64,000 bases of DNA from an uncultured Hellea sp. (GCA_938007935.1 CALLMD010000024.1:1-64000); one strand, 5' to 3'; numbered from the stretch's first letter, positions 17,157 to 27,104 are shown. Numbers and translations are program-made. Notes: generated from the sequence alone by a model not told the origin.

Positions 17157-17714
17157 ATGGGAATAAGCATTACACATCTTCTGGATAGTCTGGGATGGGC
17201 CTTGTTACATAGCCTCTGGCAGGGCGGCCTTGCCTTTATTGTTGTTGTGCTTATTCGCGCGTGTCTTAAAAATAATGCGCCTAGCTTTCGCTACGTCGCG
17301 CAGCTCTCGGTTCTCATCGCCTGTTTTGCAGCCTTTTTGACCACCTTCGGACTATATTTCAAAGCGGGCTTGCAAACAGGCGGGGAGAGCTTTGGGTTAC
17401 AAGCAGCGGGAACAGCGCCGCTGCCCCTTGCGGATTTAACGGCGCCGATAAGTCAAAGTTTATCAAATGGTATCACAGCGGTGCAATCAAGCCTCTCAAT
17501 CGATGCGGCAAGCCTAACGCCTTTAATTGGTATTTTTTGGTGTCTGGGCTTTGCCTTTATGGCCCTGCGTTATGCGGGCGCTTTTTTATTAACGCAACGT
17601 TTGCGCCGGCACGACTTAAGCGCGCCAAATGCACAATGTGGCAACAAATTGCGGGACGTTCTAAGCAATTATCACGTACGGAATTTGACAGATAGGGTCG
17701 ATTTACGCCGTTAA
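17157..17714 (+). pseudogene. BlaR1/M56-type sensor, truncated before the protease motif
   Basis: The 185-aa reading frame matches the N-terminal membrane part of M56/BlaR1 proteins: about four membrane segments, including LGWALLHSLWQGGLAFIVVVLI and the fourth at GIFWCLGFAFMALRYAGAFLL. The RLRRHDLSAPN loop follows. The frame ends at VDLRR, about where the region leading to the zinc HExxH motif should begin. No HExxH is visible here or in other frames before the next gene at 17759, so the protease and sensor domains are missing. It starts 21 bp after blaI. Either a deletion remnant or a deliberately short protein. Confidence 0.65.
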
Positions 17715-17758
17715 ATCAGTTAAGCTCACCTTCAACGCTACTAGTTTGAGGATTTTGC

Positions 17759-18211
17759 ATGGCCATATTGAATGTAAATGGAAAGAAAACCGAATTTTCA
17801 GGCGATGAAGACACACCATTGCTTTGGGCGCTACGCGAACAACTCGGCCTGACAGGGACAAAATATGGCTGCGGCATTGCGCAGTGCGGGGCCTGTACCA
17901 TTCACATTGACGGCGAGGCTGTACGTTCCTGCGTTTATCCCGTCGGCGCGCTTGAGGGCAGCGAAAAGATAACCACCATTGAAGGCCTGTCTGAGACAGG
18001 CGAGCACCCTGTCCAACAAGCCTGGGCAGAGCTGGATGTTCCTCAATGCGGATTTTGCCAACCAGGTATGATTATGGCCGTCTCAGCGCTGCTGGCTGAA
18101 AATCCCAATGCAAGTGATGCAGATATTGACGAAACCATCACCAATATATGCCGCTGCGGAACCTTTGTTCGTATTCGCGAGGGTATCCACCTTGCGAAAA
18201 AGAAACTTTAG
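17759..18211 (+). CDS. (2Fe-2S) subunit of a xanthine dehydrogenase-family hydroxylase
   Basis: The 150-aa small subunit carries two [2Fe-2S] clusters. The plant-ferredoxin-like motif is [17 protein letters not shown] with a later C (RSCVYP). The alpha-helical cluster domain contains [11 protein letters not shown] and [11 protein letters not shown]. This is the IorA/CoxS type that passes electrons from the molybdenum site. The large subunit follows 11 bp later. A cytochrome c or FAD subunit is not visible nearby, so the electron acceptor is unknown. Confidence 0.95.
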   Translation: MAILNVNGKKTEFSGDEDTPLLWALREQLGLTGTKYGCGIAQCGACTIHIDGEAVRSCVYPVGALEGSEKITTIEGLSETGEHPVQQAWAELDVPQCGFCQPGMIMAVSALLAENPNASDADIDETITNICRCGTFVRIREGIHLAKKKL

Positions 18212-18222
18212 GGAGGCAGTTG

Positions 18223-20436
18223 ATGACCTTACTATCAAAAACTTCACGGCCCGTTTCACGCAGAAATTTTATTATCGGCTCAAGCGCCGCTGGACTATCG
18301 CTAGGTGTCTTAGCGGGATGCACCGCTAGCGAGACCGGTTCCACTGTAGAGGCCCCTGATTATAGCTCTCTACCCGCAAACCCCGAAGTTAATGCCTGGG
18401 TTCATATCCATCATGATGACACCGTTAATGTACGCATCGTCAGGTCTGAAATGGGCCAAGGCACATCGACAGGCCTTGCCCAATTAGTGGCCGAAGAATT
18501 GGAATGTGATTGGGATAAAATCCAAGTTGAATTTCCAACACCGGGACAAAGCTTGGCCCGTAACCGCGTATGGGGCAGCTTTGGCACTGGGGGCAGTCAG
18601 GGCGTTCGCGGCTCTCAGAAATATGTCCGTGAAGGCGCAGCAGCAGCGCGCATAATGCTTATCGAGGCGGCGGCAAATGATTGGGGCGTACCCGCTTCTG
18701 AATGTATCGCGGCTAACGGTATTATCACCCATAAGGCGTCTAAGAATAAAACCAGTTTTGGCGCGGTTGCAGCTGCAGCAGCAAAATTATCGCCGCCTGA
18801 GAAAGTTGTCCTCAAAGACCCAAAAAATTGGACCATTATTGGCGCGCCTAAAAAGCGCTTGGATACAGCGGATAAACTGACGGGCGCGTTGAAATATGGA
18901 TCAGATTTATATTTTGAGGGCATGAAGCTCGCCGCCATAAAAGATTGCCCTATTCTTGGCGGTAGTCTTAAATCCTTTGATGCCTCTGTGCCCATGAGCA
19001 TGGCGGGCGTGCGCGAGGTTTTGCAAATTGGTAATGCCGTTGTGGTTGTTGCCGATAGCTGGTGGCAAGCTCATAGCGCGCTTGAGGCCACGCCAATTGA
19101 ATGGGATGGAGGAGAGCTTGCGTCTTATTCAAGCAAAGATATTGACGCGCTTTTGGAAGATGGACTTGGCGCGAGTGAAACCTTTACAGGCAATAAGGGC
19201 GGGGATGTCGCGGCGGCGCTTAAAACGGCTGCAAAAACTGTGAAGGCGACTTACGGCGTGCCGGCGCAAAACCACGCCACGATGGAGCCGATGAATGCCA
19301 CAGCCTTATGGACAAAAGACAAATGTGAAGTTTGGTGTCCGACACAAAATGGAGAAGCAGCTTTAAGCGCCGCCGCAAAAGCGGCGGGCTTGCCGCCAGA
19401 ACAATGCGAGGTTTACAAAGTTTTGCTGGGAGGCGGGTTTGGGCGGCGCGGCATGTCGGATTACGTCACGCAAGCTGTCGAAATTGCAAAAGCAATGCCT
19501 GGCATACATATTAAACTACAATGGTCGCGCGAGGAAGATATGCGTCATGGGTTTTACCATCCCGTGACCCAAGCAAAACTCACCGGTGGGTTGGACGCGG
19601 ATGGCAATCTTGTTGGAGTTGATTTAAAAATTTCTGGACAATCAATTTTGGCAGCGCTTGCGCCCCAAGCACTGGCAAATGGTGTAGATTATGCGACGTT
19701 TCAGGGACTGCTGCCATCGGGGGTTAATCCGCGCCTAGAGGATCAAATTCTGAAATATTCATTTCCTAATTTTCATATCCATCATGCTATGCGCAACCCG
19801 CCTGTCCGGCCCGGCTTTTGGCGCGGAGTCAATTTAAATCAAAATGCAATTTACCTTGAGAGTTTTATGGACGAGATGGCCCATGCGGCTAATCGTGATC
19901 CGCTTGAGTTTAGATTAGCTCATCTCAAAGACGCGCCAAAAATGGCGGCTGTTTTAAGTGCCGTTGCTAAAAAAGGCGGCTGGGGGGCCAAGGATGGGAA
20001 GTCTCGCGGGCTTGCCTGTATTTACGGATTCGGGAGCTATGTCGCCGCCTGTTCACAGGTCAGTATTTCAAAAGATGGCAAGCTTAAGATCGAGAAAATC
20101 ACCGCTGCAACAGATTGTGGTCATGCCGCCAATCCGCAGCAGATTGAAGCTCAGGTTCAAGGATCATTCGTTTATGGTTTGTCAGCCATGCTATATGGAG
20201 AGATCACTTATAAGGATGGTCAGGTCGAGCAAACCAATTTCGATACATATAATTCTATGCGTATCGCAGATATGCCAGAGGTCGATGTTATCATCATGCC
20301 GTCTGGCGGATTTTGGGGCGGCGTCGGGGAACCGACAATCGCCGTAGGCGCGCCGTCAGTCTTAAATGCGATTTATGCAGCGACCGGAAAACGTATTCGT
20401 CAATTGCCGCTGAAAAATCAAAATCTATCGACTTGA
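18223..20436 (+). CDS. Molybdopterin-binding large subunit, isoquinoline oxidoreductase (IorB)-type
   Basis: The 737-aa protein starts after GGGAGG at ATG 18223. It has a twin-arginine signal (SRRNFIIGSSAAGLSLGVLAG) with a cysteine at the end, so export of the folded holoenzyme, possibly as a lipoprotein, is inferred. Xanthine oxidase-type molybdenum domains follow: GSFGTGGSQGVRGS, the central QNHATMEPMNATA, LLGGGFGRRG, RNPPVRPGFWRGV, and GGVGEPTIAVGAPSVLNAI with the catalytic-type glutamate near the C-terminus. It probably hydroxylates an aldehyde or N-heterocycle; the substrate is unknown. Confidence 0.92.
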   Translation: MTLLSKTSRPVSRRNFIIGSSAAGLSLGVLAGCTASETGSTVEAPDYSSLPANPEVNAWVHIHHDDTVNVRIVRSEMGQGTSTGLAQLVAEELECDWDKIQVEFPTPGQSLARNRVWGSFGTGGSQGVRGSQKYVREGAAAARIMLIEAAANDWGVPASECIAANGIITHKASKNKTSFGAVAAAAAKLSPPEKVVLKDPKNWTIIGAPKKRLDTADKLTGALKYGSDLYFEGMKLAAIKDCPILGGSLKSFDASVPMSMAGVREVLQIGNAVVVVADSWWQAHSALEATPIEWDGGELASYSSKDIDALLEDGLGASETFTGNKGGDVAAALKTAAKTVKATYGVPAQNHATMEPMNATALWTKDKCEVWCPTQNGEAALSAAAKAAGLPPEQCEVYKVLLGGGFGRRGMSDYVTQAVEIAKAMPGIHIKLQWSREEDMRHGFYHPVTQAKLTGGLDADGNLVGVDLKISGQSILAALAPQALANGVDYATFQGLLPSGVNPRLEDQILKYSFPNFHIHHAMRNPPVRPGFWRGVNLNQNAIYLESFMDEMAHAANRDPLEFRLAHLKDAPKMAAVLSAVAKKGGWGAKDGKSRGLACIYGFGSYVAACSQVSISKDGKLKIEKITAATDCGHAANPQQIEAQVQGSFVYGLSAMLYGEITYKDGQVEQTNFDTYNSMRIADMPEVDVIIMPSGGFWGGVGEPTIAVGAPSVLNAIYAATGKRIRQLPLKNQNLST

Positions 20437-20438
20437 TA

Positions 20439-21332
20439 TTACTTCTCGATTTCCACACAATGTGGATAGGGAATTGTAATACCGCCCTTATCAAAGGCTT
20501 CTTTGACGTCTTTGATAAGGTCAAAACGGACATCCCAATAATCATCTGGCTTACACCAAACGCGCATTTGAATATCGACGGAGCTATCATTAAGTTTCGC
20601 AACTTTAGCCCAGGGCCCTTCTGGATCCGTGAGTACGCGGCTATCTTTAGCTGCAGTTGATTTGATGATATCAATGGCTGTGTCGATATTGTCATTATAG
20701 TCGATGCCAAAATCAACATCTACACGGCGTTTGCCAAGTGATGTTAGATTTTTCACTGTGCTGCCACGGACTTCACCATTTGAAATAATGACCTGAACGT
20801 TATCGACTGTGCGTAATGTCGTTGTAAAAATATTGAGGTCTTCCACTGTGCCTTCTTGGCCCGCGAGTTCGACAAAGTCGCCAACATTATAGGGACGCAG
20901 AACAAGCAATAAAAGACCCGCTGCGACGTTGCTCATAGAACCTTGGAGCGCCAAACCAATGGCAAGGGCCATGGCGGCGAATATGCTCATAATAGCCGCG
21001 ACTTTGACGCCTAGAATTGAAACGGCGATAAGCGCGCTGGCAATCAAGATGCCGTAACGGACAACAGACGCACCCAGCTTACCCAAAGTCGTATCGACCT
21101 TAGGGTTACTTACAGCCTGCTTGTTGATAGAATTTGATATCCGCTTTGCGATGGCCGAGCCAATCCAGAAGACGACCAAAGCCGCTACAATTTTAAGGGC
21201 TAGGCTTGGGCCTTTATCTATGAGCCAGCCTTGAGCTTTGGGTAATAAAGCTTGAAGACCTGTGAGAGAAAGGTCGAGGGATTCAACAGCCGCTTCTGTT
21301 GCGACTTCGGTGGTTTGTGCGTCTTGAGCCAT
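20439..21332 (-). CDS. MscS family mechanosensitive channel (paralogue 1)
   Basis: The 297-aa protein has three membrane segments from about residue 45. The pore helix contains AIGLALQGSMSNVAAGLLLLVLRPYNVGD, and the cytoplasmic beta domain NIFTTTLRTVDNVQVIISNG. MscS channels release solutes on hypo-osmotic shock. It is 1 bp from a second MscS gene on the same strand, so they form a bicistronic unit, possibly a hetero-oligomer. It ends 2 bp from the convergent molybdenum enzyme. Confidence 0.92.
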   Translation of the reverse strand: MAQDAQTTEVATEAAVESLDLSLTGLQALLPKAQGWLIDKGPSLALKIVAALVVFWIGSAIAKRISNSINKQAVSNPKVDTTLGKLGASVVRYGILIASALIAVSILGVKVAAIMSIFAAMALAIGLALQGSMSNVAAGLLLLVLRPYNVGDFVELAGQEGTVEDLNIFTTTLRTVDNVQVIISNGEVRGSTVKNLTSLGKRRVDVDFGIDYNDNIDTAIDIIKSTAAKDSRVLTDPEGPWAKVAKLNDSSVDIQMRVWCKPDDYWDVRFDLIKDVKEAFDKGGITIPYPHCVEIEK

Positions 21333-21333
21333 C

Positions 21334-22179
21334 TTATTTAGCCTTCATCGGAATAATCATACAGTGTTCATAAGGGATTTCGATACCCGCCTTATCGAGT
21401 GCGTTTTTCACGCGTTGGGACATATCCATTTTAATTGCTTTATAGTTCTTAGCTTCGCACCAGAGGCGTAGCTGAATATTGACCGCTGAGTCGCCAAGTT
21501 CCGTGACTTTGGCCCAAGGCCCGTGCGGCCTATCAATAATGCGATCATCGCCGTCTGCTGCTGATTTAATCACCTCAATGGCTTCGTCTAGATCAGCATC
21601 ATAACTAACGCCGAAATCCATATCGAGGCGTAGATCACCAAAGCCATTATAGTTTTTGATTTTATTACTAAAGGCTGCGCCGTTGCCGACAACCAACTCA
21701 ATATTATCAACCGTGGTTAAGGTGGTCGCAAAAATATCGAGGCTTTTGACAACGCCGCGCTCGCCATTGATTTCAATTTCATCTCCGATTTTATAAGGGC
21801 GGAAAAAGGCGAGCATAACACCAGATGCCATATCGCCGAGGCTTTCTTGCAAAGCAAAACCAAGGGCGACAACCATGGCGCCGATAATGGTAGCAATCCA
21901 TCCCAAAGGAATATTGAGGGCCGAAAGAGAAGCAATAATAACGGCAAAGAGACCAATAAAGGCGACGAGCGAGCCAAAGAATTTTGCCAGAGTTTTATCA
22001 ATATTGGGAATCTTTTGCGTACCAGTAACAGTCGCGCCTGATAGCTTACGCACAATCATGCGGCCTATAATGAAAATCAAAAGAGCCAGTAAGAGTTTGA
22101 TAGCAAACCCTGGCGCCCAGTTGATAATCGCTGGTAATTTATCACTTATGATGCTGCTAAAATCCACAGAACCCCCCAT
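21334..22179 (-). CDS. MscS family mechanosensitive channel (paralogue 2)
   Basis: The 281-aa protein has the MscS pore helix (VALGFALQESLGDMASGVMLAFFRPYKIGDEI) and the beta domain (DIFATTLTTVDNIELVVGNG). The pore helix replaces the ALQG of its neighbours with ALQE, a charged change in the pore-lining segment. It is upstream of and translationally adjacent to the first MscS paralogue. Confidence 0.92.
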   Translation of the reverse strand: MGGSVDFSSIISDKLPAIINWAPGFAIKLLLALLIFIIGRMIVRKLSGATVTGTQKIPNIDKTLAKFFGSLVAFIGLFAVIIASLSALNIPLGWIATIIGAMVVALGFALQESLGDMASGVMLAFFRPYKIGDEIEINGERGVVKSLDIFATTLTTVDNIELVVGNGAAFSNKIKNYNGFGDLRLDMDFGVSYDADLDEAIEVIKSAADGDDRIIDRPHGPWAKVTELGDSAVNIQLRLWCEAKNYKAIKMDMSQRVKNALDKAGIEIPYEHCMIIPMKAK

Positions 22180-22325
22180 TAAAATTTTGAAAACTGTCTA
22201 ATACCATTTTCAAAGATTTCAAGGCAAGAGTTAAAGCTCGGATTTGTCGATAGATTTTGCTGTAATATGTATGGATTTCTAGAAATAAATTGCAAATTAT
22301 GGGTATCCCAGCTTTAACTCCCATA

Positions 22326-23504
22326 ATGAAAAAGATGCATCCTAAAGATAAGCCAATTAACGCGGTGGAATTTGCCAGCGCTTTGATAAAGCGCCCCTCT
22401 GTGACGCCTGCTGATGCGGGAGCTTTGGATACGCTTGAGCGCGCCCTTGAAAGCATGGGTTTTGCCTGTCGGCGCTATCCTTTCGGTGAGGGTAAGGCGC
22501 GCGTGGATAATCTCTATGCACGCCTTGGCTCAGAAGCGCCCAATTTTTGCTTTGCAGGTCATACAGATGTTGTGCCCGCAGGGGATGAGAGTAAATGGAA
22601 CCAAGACCCTTTTGCTGGGGAAATAAAAGACGGTGAATTATTAGGGCGCGGCGCGGCGGATATGAAAGGCGCAATTGCCGCATTTGTGGGCGCGGTATCG
22701 AGCTTGCTCCAAAGCGGGTGGATGCCCAAAGGCTCAATAAGTTTTCTCATTACGGGCGATGAAGAAGGCCCCGCCATTAATGGGACTAAAAAACTTTTGG
22801 CGGCCATAGACGCCGAAGGTGAGGTAATCAATCATTGCCTTGTCGGCGAACCCACCAACCCCAATCAAATGGGCGAGATGGTGAAAAATGGCCGCCGCGG
22901 GTCTTTTAACGCCGATATTACGGTCACGGGCAAACAAGGCCATGTCGCCTATCCGCATTTGGGTATAAATCCCGTGCCGACGCTTTTGGGTATTTTGGGT
23001 ACGTTGCAATCACGCTTTCTCGATGATGGGTCAGAGTTCTTTCAGCCTTCCAATTTGGAAATTACAACGGTAGATGTGGGGAATCCTACGGAAAATATGA
23101 TTCCTGAAACAGCAAAGGCGCGTTTTAATATACGCTTTAACACCGAGCATTCTGGCGTGAGCTTAACAAAGTGGGTCAACGGCATTTTAGACGATGCACG
23201 CCACGGATTTGACGGGCGCATAGATATAGATATTCGCATATCAGGGGAGAGCTTTTTAACCCCGCCCGGTAAATTGACCGATATTCTCCAAGACGCCGCT
23301 GAAAAGGTCTTGGGCCGCCGCCCGGAGCTGTCAACATCGGGCGGGACATCAGATGCGCGCTTTATCACAAATTATGCCCCCGTCGCCGAATTTGGTTTGG
23401 TTGGCGCGACTATGCATCAAGTCAATGAACGCGTTGACGTCGCCGATATTGAAACGCTGACGGCGATTTATAAAGACGTGCTAGAGCGTTATTTTAAGGC
23501 TTAG
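22326..23504 (+). CDS. dapE: Succinyl-diaminopimelate desuccinylase
   Basis: DapE hydrolyses N-succinyl-LL-diaminopimelate in lysine and peptidoglycan precursor synthesis. The di-zinc M20 motifs are visible: [45 protein letters not shown] with the catalytic Glu, and the C-terminal HQVNERV. From ATG 22326 it is 392 aa; ATG 22335, ATG 22299 and TTG 22290 are alternatives and none has a clear ribosome-binding site. A small membrane protein gene follows 1 bp later. Confidence 0.94.
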   Translation: MKKMHPKDKPINAVEFASALIKRPSVTPADAGALDTLERALESMGFACRRYPFGEGKARVDNLYARLGSEAPNFCFAGHTDVVPAGDESKWNQDPFAGEIKDGELLGRGAADMKGAIAAFVGAVSSLLQSGWMPKGSISFLITGDEEGPAINGTKKLLAAIDAEGEVINHCLVGEPTNPNQMGEMVKNGRRGSFNADITVTGKQGHVAYPHLGINPVPTLLGILGTLQSRFLDDGSEFFQPSNLEITTVDVGNPTENMIPETAKARFNIRFNTEHSGVSLTKWVNGILDDARHGFDGRIDIDIRISGESFLTPPGKLTDILQDAAEKVLGRRPELSTSGGTSDARFITNYAPVAEFGLVGATMHQVNERVDVADIETLTAIYKDVLERYFKA

Positions 23505-23505
23505 C

Positions 23506-24072
23506 ATGAATCCCATCGCGTCACTATATGGTAGCGTCAAAGCCCTTATGGGGCGCGCGGATTGGAGCGATCATTTTGATCTCTCCCGCAAAGGCTTACA
23601 GGCGTCTTTTTTAGCGCTCTTTCTAAGCCTACCAGCCATTTACCTTATTGCGCATGGGGTGCAGACCGAGCGCGCGGTTTTATTTGGCGAAGGCATACAG
23701 TCTATCCCGCTCTGGCCTTTTGCTATTATCCTCACGCTTTATCTGCTGACCTTCTCAGCCTGCGCTTATATTTTTACTATGCTCTTTGATAAGCAAGACC
23801 GCTTTCGGCCATGGGTCATTACTCGCCATTGGACGCTCTTTTGGCTCGCCTTGATTATCGCCGCGCTTTTTGGGTTATATATTTTGGGGATATTACCTTT
23901 TACGCTTGTCAATTACGCGGCGCTGGCAGGGTTTTTGGGAATACTCTTGATTGATATCCGCATAGGGCAAACCATCGTGCCGTTTAAAATGGGCCGCGCA
24001 ATTTTGATCGCATGCGCTATTAACGCGATGGGCTTAATTGTCGTGCTCTTGGGGTTTGAGCAGATACTTTAA
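23506..24072 (+). CDS. Small polytopic membrane protein, unknown function
   Basis: The 188-aa protein has about five membrane segments (LQASFLALFLSLPAIYLIA, WPFAIILTLYLLTFSACAY, FWLALIIAALFGLYILG and two more). I recognise no family with certainty. It begins 1 bp after dapE, suggesting cotranscription, and overlaps the convergent truA stop in a TTAA tetranucleotide. Confidence 0.65.
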   Translation: MNPIASLYGSVKALMGRADWSDHFDLSRKGLQASFLALFLSLPAIYLIAHGVQTERAVLFGEGIQSIPLWPFAIILTLYLLTFSACAYIFTMLFDKQDRFRPWVITRHWTLFWLALIIAALFGLYILGILPFTLVNYAALAGFLGILLIDIRIGQTIVPFKMGRAILIACAINAMGLIVVLLGFEQIL

Positions 24073-24809
24073 TACTTCACCTCAACCAGATAAAGCCCGT
24101 CTGGCGGGGCGACGGGGCCGCATTCTTTTCTGTCTTTGGAGTCCAGAACTTCGCGTATATCGGCTGTGTTCCATTTTCCCATACCGACCTCGGCGAGCGT
24201 GCCAATGAGCGAGCGGACTTGTTTATGTAAGAAGGAGCGCGCTCGGAAATAGCCGTGAATTTCAGGGCCGGCGCGCAAGATTGTAATTTCGTCAATCGTT
24301 TTGACGGGCGATTTGGCTTGGCATTTGACATCGCGAAAGGCGGTAAAGTCATGCTGCCCAACGAGGACTTGCGCGGCCGCGTGCATGGCATCGGCTTCCA
24401 TCTTGACAGGAATGCGCCAGACGCGACCTTTATCCAAAGAGAGCTTCATGCGGCGGTCTATAATGCGGTAGAGATAGCGCCGCTCTACCGCGTCAAAACG
24501 GGCATGCCACTCATCGGGCATAATCTCGGCGTTCAGGACTGTGACGGGGTCTTTGGCCATGTGAAAATTCATCGCGTCGCGTAATTTATCAACTCGAATT
24601 TCATGGGGTAAATCCATATGGGCGACTTGGCCAAGGGCGTGGACGCCGCTATCGGTGCGGCCAGAGCCGTAAACTTCGACGGGCTGATTTTTATTCAGCT
24701 TTGACCCTGCCGCCTCTAAAACGCCTTGCACGGAGGGGCCATGGTCTTGCCATTGCCAGCCCATATAGGGCGCGCCGTCATATTCTATGGTGAGTTTATA
24801 GCGCGGCAT
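24069..24809 (-). CDS. truA: tRNA pseudouridine synthase A
   Basis: TruA makes pseudouridine at positions 38-40 of tRNAs. The 246-aa protein begins RYKLTIEYDGAPYMGWQWQ and has the catalytic aspartate in GSGRTDSGVHALGQVAH. RYLYRI and SFLHKQVRSLIGTLAEVG follow. Length and motifs are complete. Its start abuts the fmt stop (shared base at 24809), so the two are coupled. Confidence 0.96.
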   Translation of the reverse strand: MPRYKLTIEYDGAPYMGWQWQDHGPSVQGVLEAAGSKLNKNQPVEVYGSGRTDSGVHALGQVAHMDLPHEIRVDKLRDAMNFHMAKDPVTVLNAEIMPDEWHARFDAVERRYLYRIIDRRMKLSLDKGRVWRIPVKMEADAMHAAAQVLVGQHDFTAFRDVKCQAKSPVKTIDEITILRAGPEIHGYFRARSFLHKQVRSLIGTLAEVGMGKWNTADIREVLDSKDRKECGPVAPPDGLYLVEVKY

Positions 24810-25738
24810 TAACTAAGCTGCGTGCCTTTAGGCACGGACGTACCACGTAGGAAATCATCAGCGCTCATTTTTGGTTTCCCTGCGGGCTGCACTTCCAGCA
24901 GGCGGATGGCATCAAGCGCGCAGGCAATGAGGAGCTTATCATCCAAAGCTGTGCCAGCTGGCTGTCCGTGTGTGTCTTCTATTTCGAGATATTCACACAG
25001 ATGAATTTTGACGCGCTTGCCGTTAATTTCGCACCACGCGCCTGGAAAGGGGGCCAGGCCGCGAATATGATAATCAAGCTTTTGCGCGGATTGACTCCAG
25101 TTAATACGGGCTTCTGCTTTATCAATTTTATGGGCGTAGCTTGGCGTGCCCTCTTGGGGAACGGGTTTCAGGGCGTCCCGTTCTAATCCGCCTAGCACGC
25201 GCGGCCAAAGGCCTGCGCCAATGCGCGAAAGCCGGTCAAAGAGCGCGCCTGCCGTATAGGTGTTTTTAATATCAACGGTTTCCGAGAGCAGGATATCCCC
25301 CGTATCTAGTCCCGTATCCATTTGCTGGATTTGCACGCCTGTTTGCGCGTCCCCTGCCATGATGGCCCGCTGGACGGGGGCTGCGCCGCGCCATTTCGGC
25401 AGGAGAGACGCATGAAGGTTCAAGCAGCCATATTTGGGCGCAGAGAGCGCGCGCTTGGGGAGTATCTGACCATAGGCGACAACGCAGGCGACATCGGCAT
25501 TCAGGGCTTCAAGCGCGTCTATGGTTTTGGACCCGCGAAAGCTCTCTGGCGTCTCGACGGGAATACCCATAATTTCTGCAAATTGATGCACGGGAGATTT
25601 TGTCAGCTTCTTCCCGCGTCCAGCTGGCCGCGGGGGTTGGGTATAAACCCGCACCACATTATAGCCGTTAGAGATAAGCTCTGCGAGGGAGGGCACCGCA
25701 AAGTCTGGCGTACCCATGAAAACAACGGAGAGGGTCAT
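24809..25738 (-). CDS. fmt: Methionyl-tRNA formyltransferase
   Basis: Fmt formylates Met-tRNAi for initiation. The 309-aa protein opens VVFMGTPDFAVPSLAELI, and has the formyl-THF-binding and catalytic segment NLHASLLPKWRGAAPVQRAI with QMDTGLDTGDIL. A C-terminal tRNA-binding part contains GLAPFPGAW. It follows def on the same strand, with a 43-codon ORF filling the gap, and precedes truA. Confidence 0.96.
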   Translation of the reverse strand: MTLSVVFMGTPDFAVPSLAELISNGYNVVRVYTQPPRPAGRGKKLTKSPVHQFAEIMGIPVETPESFRGSKTIDALEALNADVACVVAYGQILPKRALSAPKYGCLNLHASLLPKWRGAAPVQRAIMAGDAQTGVQIQQMDTGLDTGDILLSETVDIKNTYTAGALFDRLSRIGAGLWPRVLGGLERDALKPVPQEGTPSYAHKIDKAEARINWSQSAQKLDYHIRGLAPFPGAWCEINGKRVKIHLCEYLEIEDTHGQPAGTALDDKLLIACALDAIRLLEVQPAGKPKMSADDFLRGTSVPKGTQLS

Positions 25739-25741
25739 GAT

Positions 25742-25873
25742 TTAAAAAAGATAGGTATAGGTGAAGCCGATTCTAAAAATGTCATCAGCTAAAGGGTAAT
25801 AGAATGACCATAAGCCGCCTTCCACAAACATAACTTGTGAAATAATGATCAATGCTGATATTATATTTTTCAC
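25742..25873 (-). CDS. Small ORF of 43 aa between def and fmt
   Basis: Reading the minus strand from GTG 25873 gives an uninterrupted 43-codon frame ending TAA at 25742. The GTG shares its first G with the def stop (TAGTG), and its stop is 3 bp before the fmt ATG, so it exactly bridges the operon. The predicted peptide begins MKNIISALIIISQVMFVEGG, a hydrophobic start like a membrane or signal segment, then an aromatic tail (WSFYYPLADD, FTYTYLF). No homologue is recognised. Coupling to def could give translation without its own ribosome-binding site. It could also be chance. Confidence 0.45.
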   Translation of the reverse strand: MKNIISALIIISQVMFVEGGLWSFYYPLADDIFRIGFTYTYLF

Positions 25874-26391
25874 TATCCCGCCGCTTTCAGCTTCTCGGCC
25901 TTCACCACTTTCTTCACCGCGCGCTCACGTTTTAAGCGCGAGAGATAATCAATAAAGACAACGCCTTTAAGATGATCCATTTCGTGCTGGATGCAAACCG
26001 CATATAGGCCTTCGCACCATTCCGTCACCCGCTCGCCATTATAATCCAGATAGGTGAGCTTAACCCGTTCGGGCCGGTCAATATCTTCATAGACATCAGG
26101 CACAGAGAGGCAGCCCTCATTATAAGGCTTAAGCTCTTCAACGTCTTCGAGGATTTCAGGATTGATAAAATATTTCGGCGCGGGCGGTTCGCCTTCGCGG
26201 GCAAGGTCCATGACGATCACATTGAGCGGAACACCAATTTGGATGGCAGCAAGGCCAATGCCCGGCGCGGCATACATGGTCGCGAGCATATCATCCATAA
26301 GGGCGCGTGTTTCATCCGTCACTTCATCGACGGGTTGTGACACCTTTTTCAGGATCGGATTGGGTACCGTAAGGATGGGTCTTATAGCCAT
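25873..26391 (-). CDS. def: Peptide deformylase
   Basis: Def removes the formyl group from nascent N-termini. The 172-aa protein has all three motifs: [18 protein letters not shown] with the metal cysteine, and [17 protein letters not shown] with the HExxH metal ligands. A lysine-rich C-terminus follows. It heads the def-(small ORF)-fmt-truA group. Confidence 0.96.
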   Translation of the reverse strand: MAIRPILTVPNPILKKVSQPVDEVTDETRALMDDMLATMYAAPGIGLAAIQIGVPLNVIVMDLAREGEPPAPKYFINPEILEDVEELKPYNEGCLSVPDVYEDIDRPERVKLTYLDYNGERVTEWCEGLYAVCIQHEMDHLKGVVFIDYLSRLKRERAVKKVVKAEKLKAAG

Positions 26392-26482
26392 GGCGACTAA
26401 TTAAGAGCGTCGCCGCTATAGGTCAAGAGTAGGCGTTTAAGGCGATGCAATAAATTGCGTGAGAATTAATCGCTATTATCAT

Positions 26483-26929
26483 CTATGGCTTGGGGGCCGC
26501 CTTCTTTGCGTCTTCTGGAATATGTTTTTCCATGGTTTCGGCCAGCTCCATCATTGTATCGAGCATCCCGCCCATGGCTTTTTCATCTGAAAACGCGCCC
26601 AGCATAGAGGCGAATGCCTTGTTAAAATCGGGCATGCCATCAGGGCCGGCATTAAAAACGTCGTCTTTATCCATTTTGTCGGCAAAGACTTTGGCCGAGC
26701 TTTCCATTTTACCGCGGAAATTTTCATCCTGCATCAAGCCCATCATATCGCCCAAAATAGCGTTCATATCAGGCATTTGCTTGAGCGCTTGCTGAATTTC
26801 AGCTTGAGAGGGCAATTGCGGTTTGGCAGTGATTGTCTTTTCGGCTTTTGCATCAGGTTCTGGATGCGCAAGTGCAGCTGAGGACATAGCTGCCATTGCA
26901 GCAGCTGAAAGAAGGAGCGTACGAAACAT
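26483..26929 (-). CDS. Exported Met-rich protein, unknown function
   Basis: The 148-aa protein has a cleavable-looking signal (TLLLSAAAMAAMSSAALAHP). A Met- and Lys-rich mature part follows with short helices (MNAILGDMMGLMQDENFRG, LGAFSDEKAMGGMLDTMMEL). The many methionines could suggest metal binding but no clear motif is present. The signal-peptide-plus-AHP start and MMxL segments resemble the gene at 31205, so distant paralogy is possible. A periplasmic location is inferred. Confidence 0.6.
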   Translation of the reverse strand: MFRTLLLSAAAMAAMSSAALAHPEPDAKAEKTITAKPQLPSQAEIQQALKQMPDMNAILGDMMGLMQDENFRGKMESSAKVFADKMDKDDVFNAGPDGMPDFNKAFASMLGAFSDEKAMGGMLDTMMELAETMEKHIPEDAKKAAPKP

Positions 26930-27104
26930 AGTTAGGCCTTTCGAGCGATAACATCATCTGTTCATAGCAAATCCAAGATGAACGGTAGCAGAATAGTTTT
27001 CTTAAAGATGAAATAGTGGAAGGGAAAAATTTGAACGAAGAGCATCCCAACTCCTCCCTTCCTGCGCCCCAAAATCATCATATGTAAAAAAATCTTTGCT
27101 ATAT

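Noticed and set aside
27031-27087. 18-codon frame TTG..TAA upstream of rimM
   Set aside because: Too short, no recognisable similarity, and not at an operon junction.
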